A stretch of DNA of 64,000 nt from Panax quinquefolius. Lineage: Eukaryota > Streptophyta > Magnoliopsida > Apiales > Araliaceae. The translations under genes were made by a program, and so were the position numbers. Position 1 is the stretch's first letter. Every line of letters begins with the position of its first letter. Below, piece after piece: positions 60,981 through 64,000 of this stretch. The stretch is from positions 46,753,117-46,817,116 of the forward strand of contig CM035173.1 in the NCBI GenBank assembly GCA_020205615.1. The letters are read 5' to 3'. The notes beneath the pieces were generated by a model, which did not search any database, had not been told where the DNA came from, and was given only the letters and a program-made list of their open reading frames with translations.

Positions 60981-61189
60981 TATTTTATTCAATATATATA
61001 TAAAATATAATAATAATAACATATGATTTAATTTTTTATAATATATATATATATTTTTTTTTGATATTATAAAAATAAAATAAAAATAAATGAAAAAAAT
61101 ATCAAAATATAATATAAAAAAAAAAAAATTTTATTTGCGAAAATAATTTTAAATATTTTGCGGTAAAAAAAAAAATTTAAAAATTTTTA

Positions 61190-61221
<32 letters not shown>

Positions 61222-61332
61222 AAATTTTATCTGATAAAATATATGCCCAATTAAATTGTTCTAAACACATATCAATATACATATCAAATTAAAACAATTA
61301 ATAATTGCATAAAGGTTTGGCTCGATGCCCTT

Positions 61333-63189
61333 TGTTAGGTTTGTAATATTAGAAAGCTTGATCAAATTGCAAAAAAAAGCGAAGCGTGTAAAAATCGAGT
61401 TAAAAAATTTACAAACCATATACCGGATCACCCTTTATGCACAATTATTAATTAAGCGAAAAAATAAAGAATAAAATCATACCCTTGAAGATCGAGCTTC
61501 CTCGGTACAAGTTCCTCAAATCCTTTTCGCGTTGACTTGAATCCACGGGTTTGGTTCCTTCCTTTGATCGGCGTTAGCCACCCAAGTGTTTGGCCTCTAG
61601 AGGTGATCCACGAGGAAGAAGAAAAATTGAGAAGAAGATGGGTGGTTGGCTAAACCCTAGTTTTTCTATCTCTATAGAAAAAAGGCGTACTCTCTCAACA
61701 ATTGGAATTATTACATATGTTGAAAAAATGATACCACGATAATAAGACTCCTCTTATTTATAGATATCAACCCACCTTAACATTATTAAAAATTGGGTTT
61801 TATTTAATTAATTCTTTTTCTTTTAATTAATTGGGCTCCCTAATCTTATTAGGGATAATTAATTAAACTCCTTTAATTAATTTTCCTTCTAATCGATTAG
61901 GAATAAATGAAGTACTTATATTAAATTAATTCCTAAACTCTTTTAGAAATTAAAATAATAATAATTGTAATAATATTAATAAGACTCCTCTTATTAATTT
62001 ATATTTAATATTTCTAAAATATTAAATAATAAATATTAAGCTATTTAATTTATTCTATCACCCAAGATTAAATTAAATATATACTATTATATTATTACGA
62101 TTATGCCATTAACTTCTTAAATAATTATTCTTCCTTTTATGGTGTGACCCTTTAGGTTCTCCGTATTAAGCAGGTTGTGAATAAATCAATTAGAACAATT
62201 CTAATCTTATTTAAATAAATAAATTAAACAATTAATTTATTTAAATAAATAATATTTATTCTGATAGGGATAAGCCTCCCCTAGCGATCAGCGACTTTCC
62301 GGATAATATAGATTTCAACATTAATCATTAAAGAACCTTTGAGTAAATAATTCTGCAAATGCAATTCAATCCTTCCACCATCTGATGTCCCGATTAAATA
62401 TAAGGCATGGAATTCTTTGTCAAGTCTTATTTTATTTAATTATATGTATTTCGACTCTTAAATGCCTGACTCAAATAATGCAAATTAGAAACTCCTTTCT
62501 AATTTCATTACGCCTTAACCGAGGACTCTTTGGGTTGTCATTTATCGAATCACATAGGACATTTCTCTTCTTTTATTAAGTGGTAGATTCTTTATTGATC
62601 ATACATTATCTCCATATCTGACTTATTATACCCAAGCATACCCTTTGATATACCCTAAGGGTCTTAAGGAATAAGTCAAAGTATAACTCATCATACACGA
62701 GATACTATGATGATCTCGAGTCAAGGATTACTTGTCTACTATCACTCTGAGAATTCCTATTGGCGGTGCAAATAAAACTCCATTAGGTATTCCTTAGCGA
62801 GCCACGTTCGGTGAACTTATTCTCTAATAAGCACCTACATACTTGCTTTAGTGTCTCCACACAAATGATCATGAGATCAATCATCCTCATCGATGAGCAA
62901 AGCAGCGTATGTACCGATCTATCCGGATTCACTAATCCCCGATTTAGTAATCGATGATTGGGAACTATTTTAGTTTTAAGCTTTCTAAAATTTAGATCTC
63001 ATTAGAATGATCATCATCATTATATTAAAAGCATTGCTTAAAACTATGGGTTTATCACATATTATAAAAGCGACATCATGTAGATAATTAAAAAGCCTTT
63101 AATAAATTAATACTTTTTATTAATAAATGAATAAGATTGTTACAAAGTATATGCTTTATCATCAAACATGATTGGCTTGTGTGCATACT
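61333..63189 (-). repeat. Copia LTR4
   Basis: 1,857 bp. The minus strand next to it reads AAAGGGCATCGAGCCAAACC, a damaged version of the primer site seen beside LTR1. Confidence 0.87.
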
Positions 63190-64000
63190 ACTTTCGTTCC
63201 TTGGGTTAAGTCGAGCATCCTCTTAAATCTATCTATATAGATTTATATCCCCAATTAAGATACTCTTCCAAATCATTCATGGAGGAATGTTTAGACAACT
63301 TTATCTTCTTGATTGTAGCATTGGTATGTCATTTCTTATCCGTAGTATATCAACATATAGTACTAGGAATGTCACGATGTCTCCCATTCGACCCTTTTGT
63401 ACACACTAGGTTCATTCTTATTTTGATAAAATCAAACTCTTTTGATTGCCTCATCAAAACGAATGTTCCATATTTGAGAAACTTGCTTCAATCCATTTCT
63501 CCGAGTGTCTCACAACACTTACCTCATCGTATATAGCTGGATCAACATCTTCTATGATGTGTACCTCATCATCATCATCTATGATGAATCCATACCTCAA
63601 GGTATCTTCGATACCATTCGATTTCTGATTAGGTTGTGGTATAATAGGTCTATCTACAGGTTCCTCTTATTTGACTTATAGTATTTTGTGGTTCTTGAAC
63701 TCTTCAAGATCTATTATCCTCCCACTAGCCCTTTCAATGATAAGCACCTTTATCTTAGAAGGAAGCGTGTTTCGCAATAAACACCTTTTGCTAAGTAGGA
63801 TCATAGAACATTTACCCTAAACTTATTTTAGGATGTCCCACAAATTTGTATTTGTCAAATCTTGTCCCAAGCTTATCCTTTGAAACCGTTTCACATAAGT
63901 TGGACAACCCCTTATCTTAACATACTTAAGATTAGGAATCCTCCCTGTCCATAACTTTTATGGAGTCTTGAAATTTGGATTTTTGAGGTTACCTTTTCGT
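63190..64000 (-). mobile_element. Copia internal 4 (cut by a deletion and the window edge)
   Basis: Immediately after the LTR edge the sequence jumps from ACTACTTTC to GTTCCTTGGGTTAAGTCG, which in internal 1 lies near 42,140. About 700 bp with the purine-rich tract and the RNase H region are deleted. The RT YVD codons (about 63,345-63,367) and the integrase end (near 63,880-64,000) follow, up to the window edge. Confidence 0.8.

Noticed and set aside
62385..62579. A roughly 64-codon open frame (…LNIRHGILCQVLFYLIICIS) recurring at 47,736-47,930 and partly at 55,009
   Set aside because: It lies inside the Copia LTRs on the strand opposite to the element. Indels between copies break the frame in unit 3 and substitutions show no codon-phase pattern, so it recurs only because the LTR does.

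Overview
The window is repeat-rich, AT-rich nuclear DNA from a flowering plant. The evidence is a class III (secretory) plant peroxidase with its family intron positions, plant-lineage Ty3/Gypsy elements (a Tat-lineage element with an archaeal-type RNase H, and Tekay/Del-like chromovirus copies), plant Copia elements, Stowaway-type MITEs and hAT-like elements. I see no intact host gene, no RNA gene and no CRISPR array. The species cannot be named from this sequence.

1-19,550: the remains of one host gene, a class III peroxidase on the minus strand, cut up by mobile DNA. Exon 1 lies at about 19,206-19,423 and continues at 8,203-8,246. Between the two parts sits a complete 10.96-kb Tat-lineage Gypsy element (8,247-19,205) with TG...CA LTRs and a perfect 5-bp target duplication (gttct). 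Exon 2 is split (6,044-6,096 and 4,789-4,965) by a 1.08-kb hAT-like element with a near-perfect 8-bp target duplication. Exon 3 (about 4,230-4,396) and exon 4 (3,528-3,967) follow. The region left of 3,528 holds small DNA transposons (661-891, 933-1129, about 1250-2860).

The Tat element carries broken gag, protease, RT, RNase H, archaeal-type RNase H and integrase segments on the minus strand. On the plus strand, in its 3' part, it carries a separate antisense gene (9,275-11,731) with its own TATA box, two 85-bp introns, a Transposase_28-like N-terminal part and a coiled-coil C-terminal part.

19,550-27,600: the old promoter side of the peroxidase. A hAT-like element (19,729-26,639, 8-bp target duplication) contains a 4.2-kb solo Tekay-type LTR and a second hAT-like insertion, which itself contains a 1-kb palindrome. 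A truncated hAT-like end at 27,104-27,600 abuts the next Gypsy LTR.

27,601-38,060: two Tekay-like Gypsy copies face each other tail to tail. The left copy (plus, LTR-gag-PR-RT) and right copy (minus, IN-RNH-RT-PR-gag-LTR) form an inverted repeat with arms of roughly 3.3 kb and a 1.6-kb loop. Both are full of stops; the left copy also carries a patchwork insertion in RT.

38,060-64,000: a head-to-tail array of degraded Copia elements, all in minus orientation, in which neighbours share LTRs: internal0-LTR1-internal1-LTR2-internal2-LTR3-internal3-LTR4-internal4. Units are 7.1-7.5 kb. The copies share the same degraded coding regions, minisatellite, (TA)n tract and triple leader motif, so the unit was probably dead before it was amplified by recombination.
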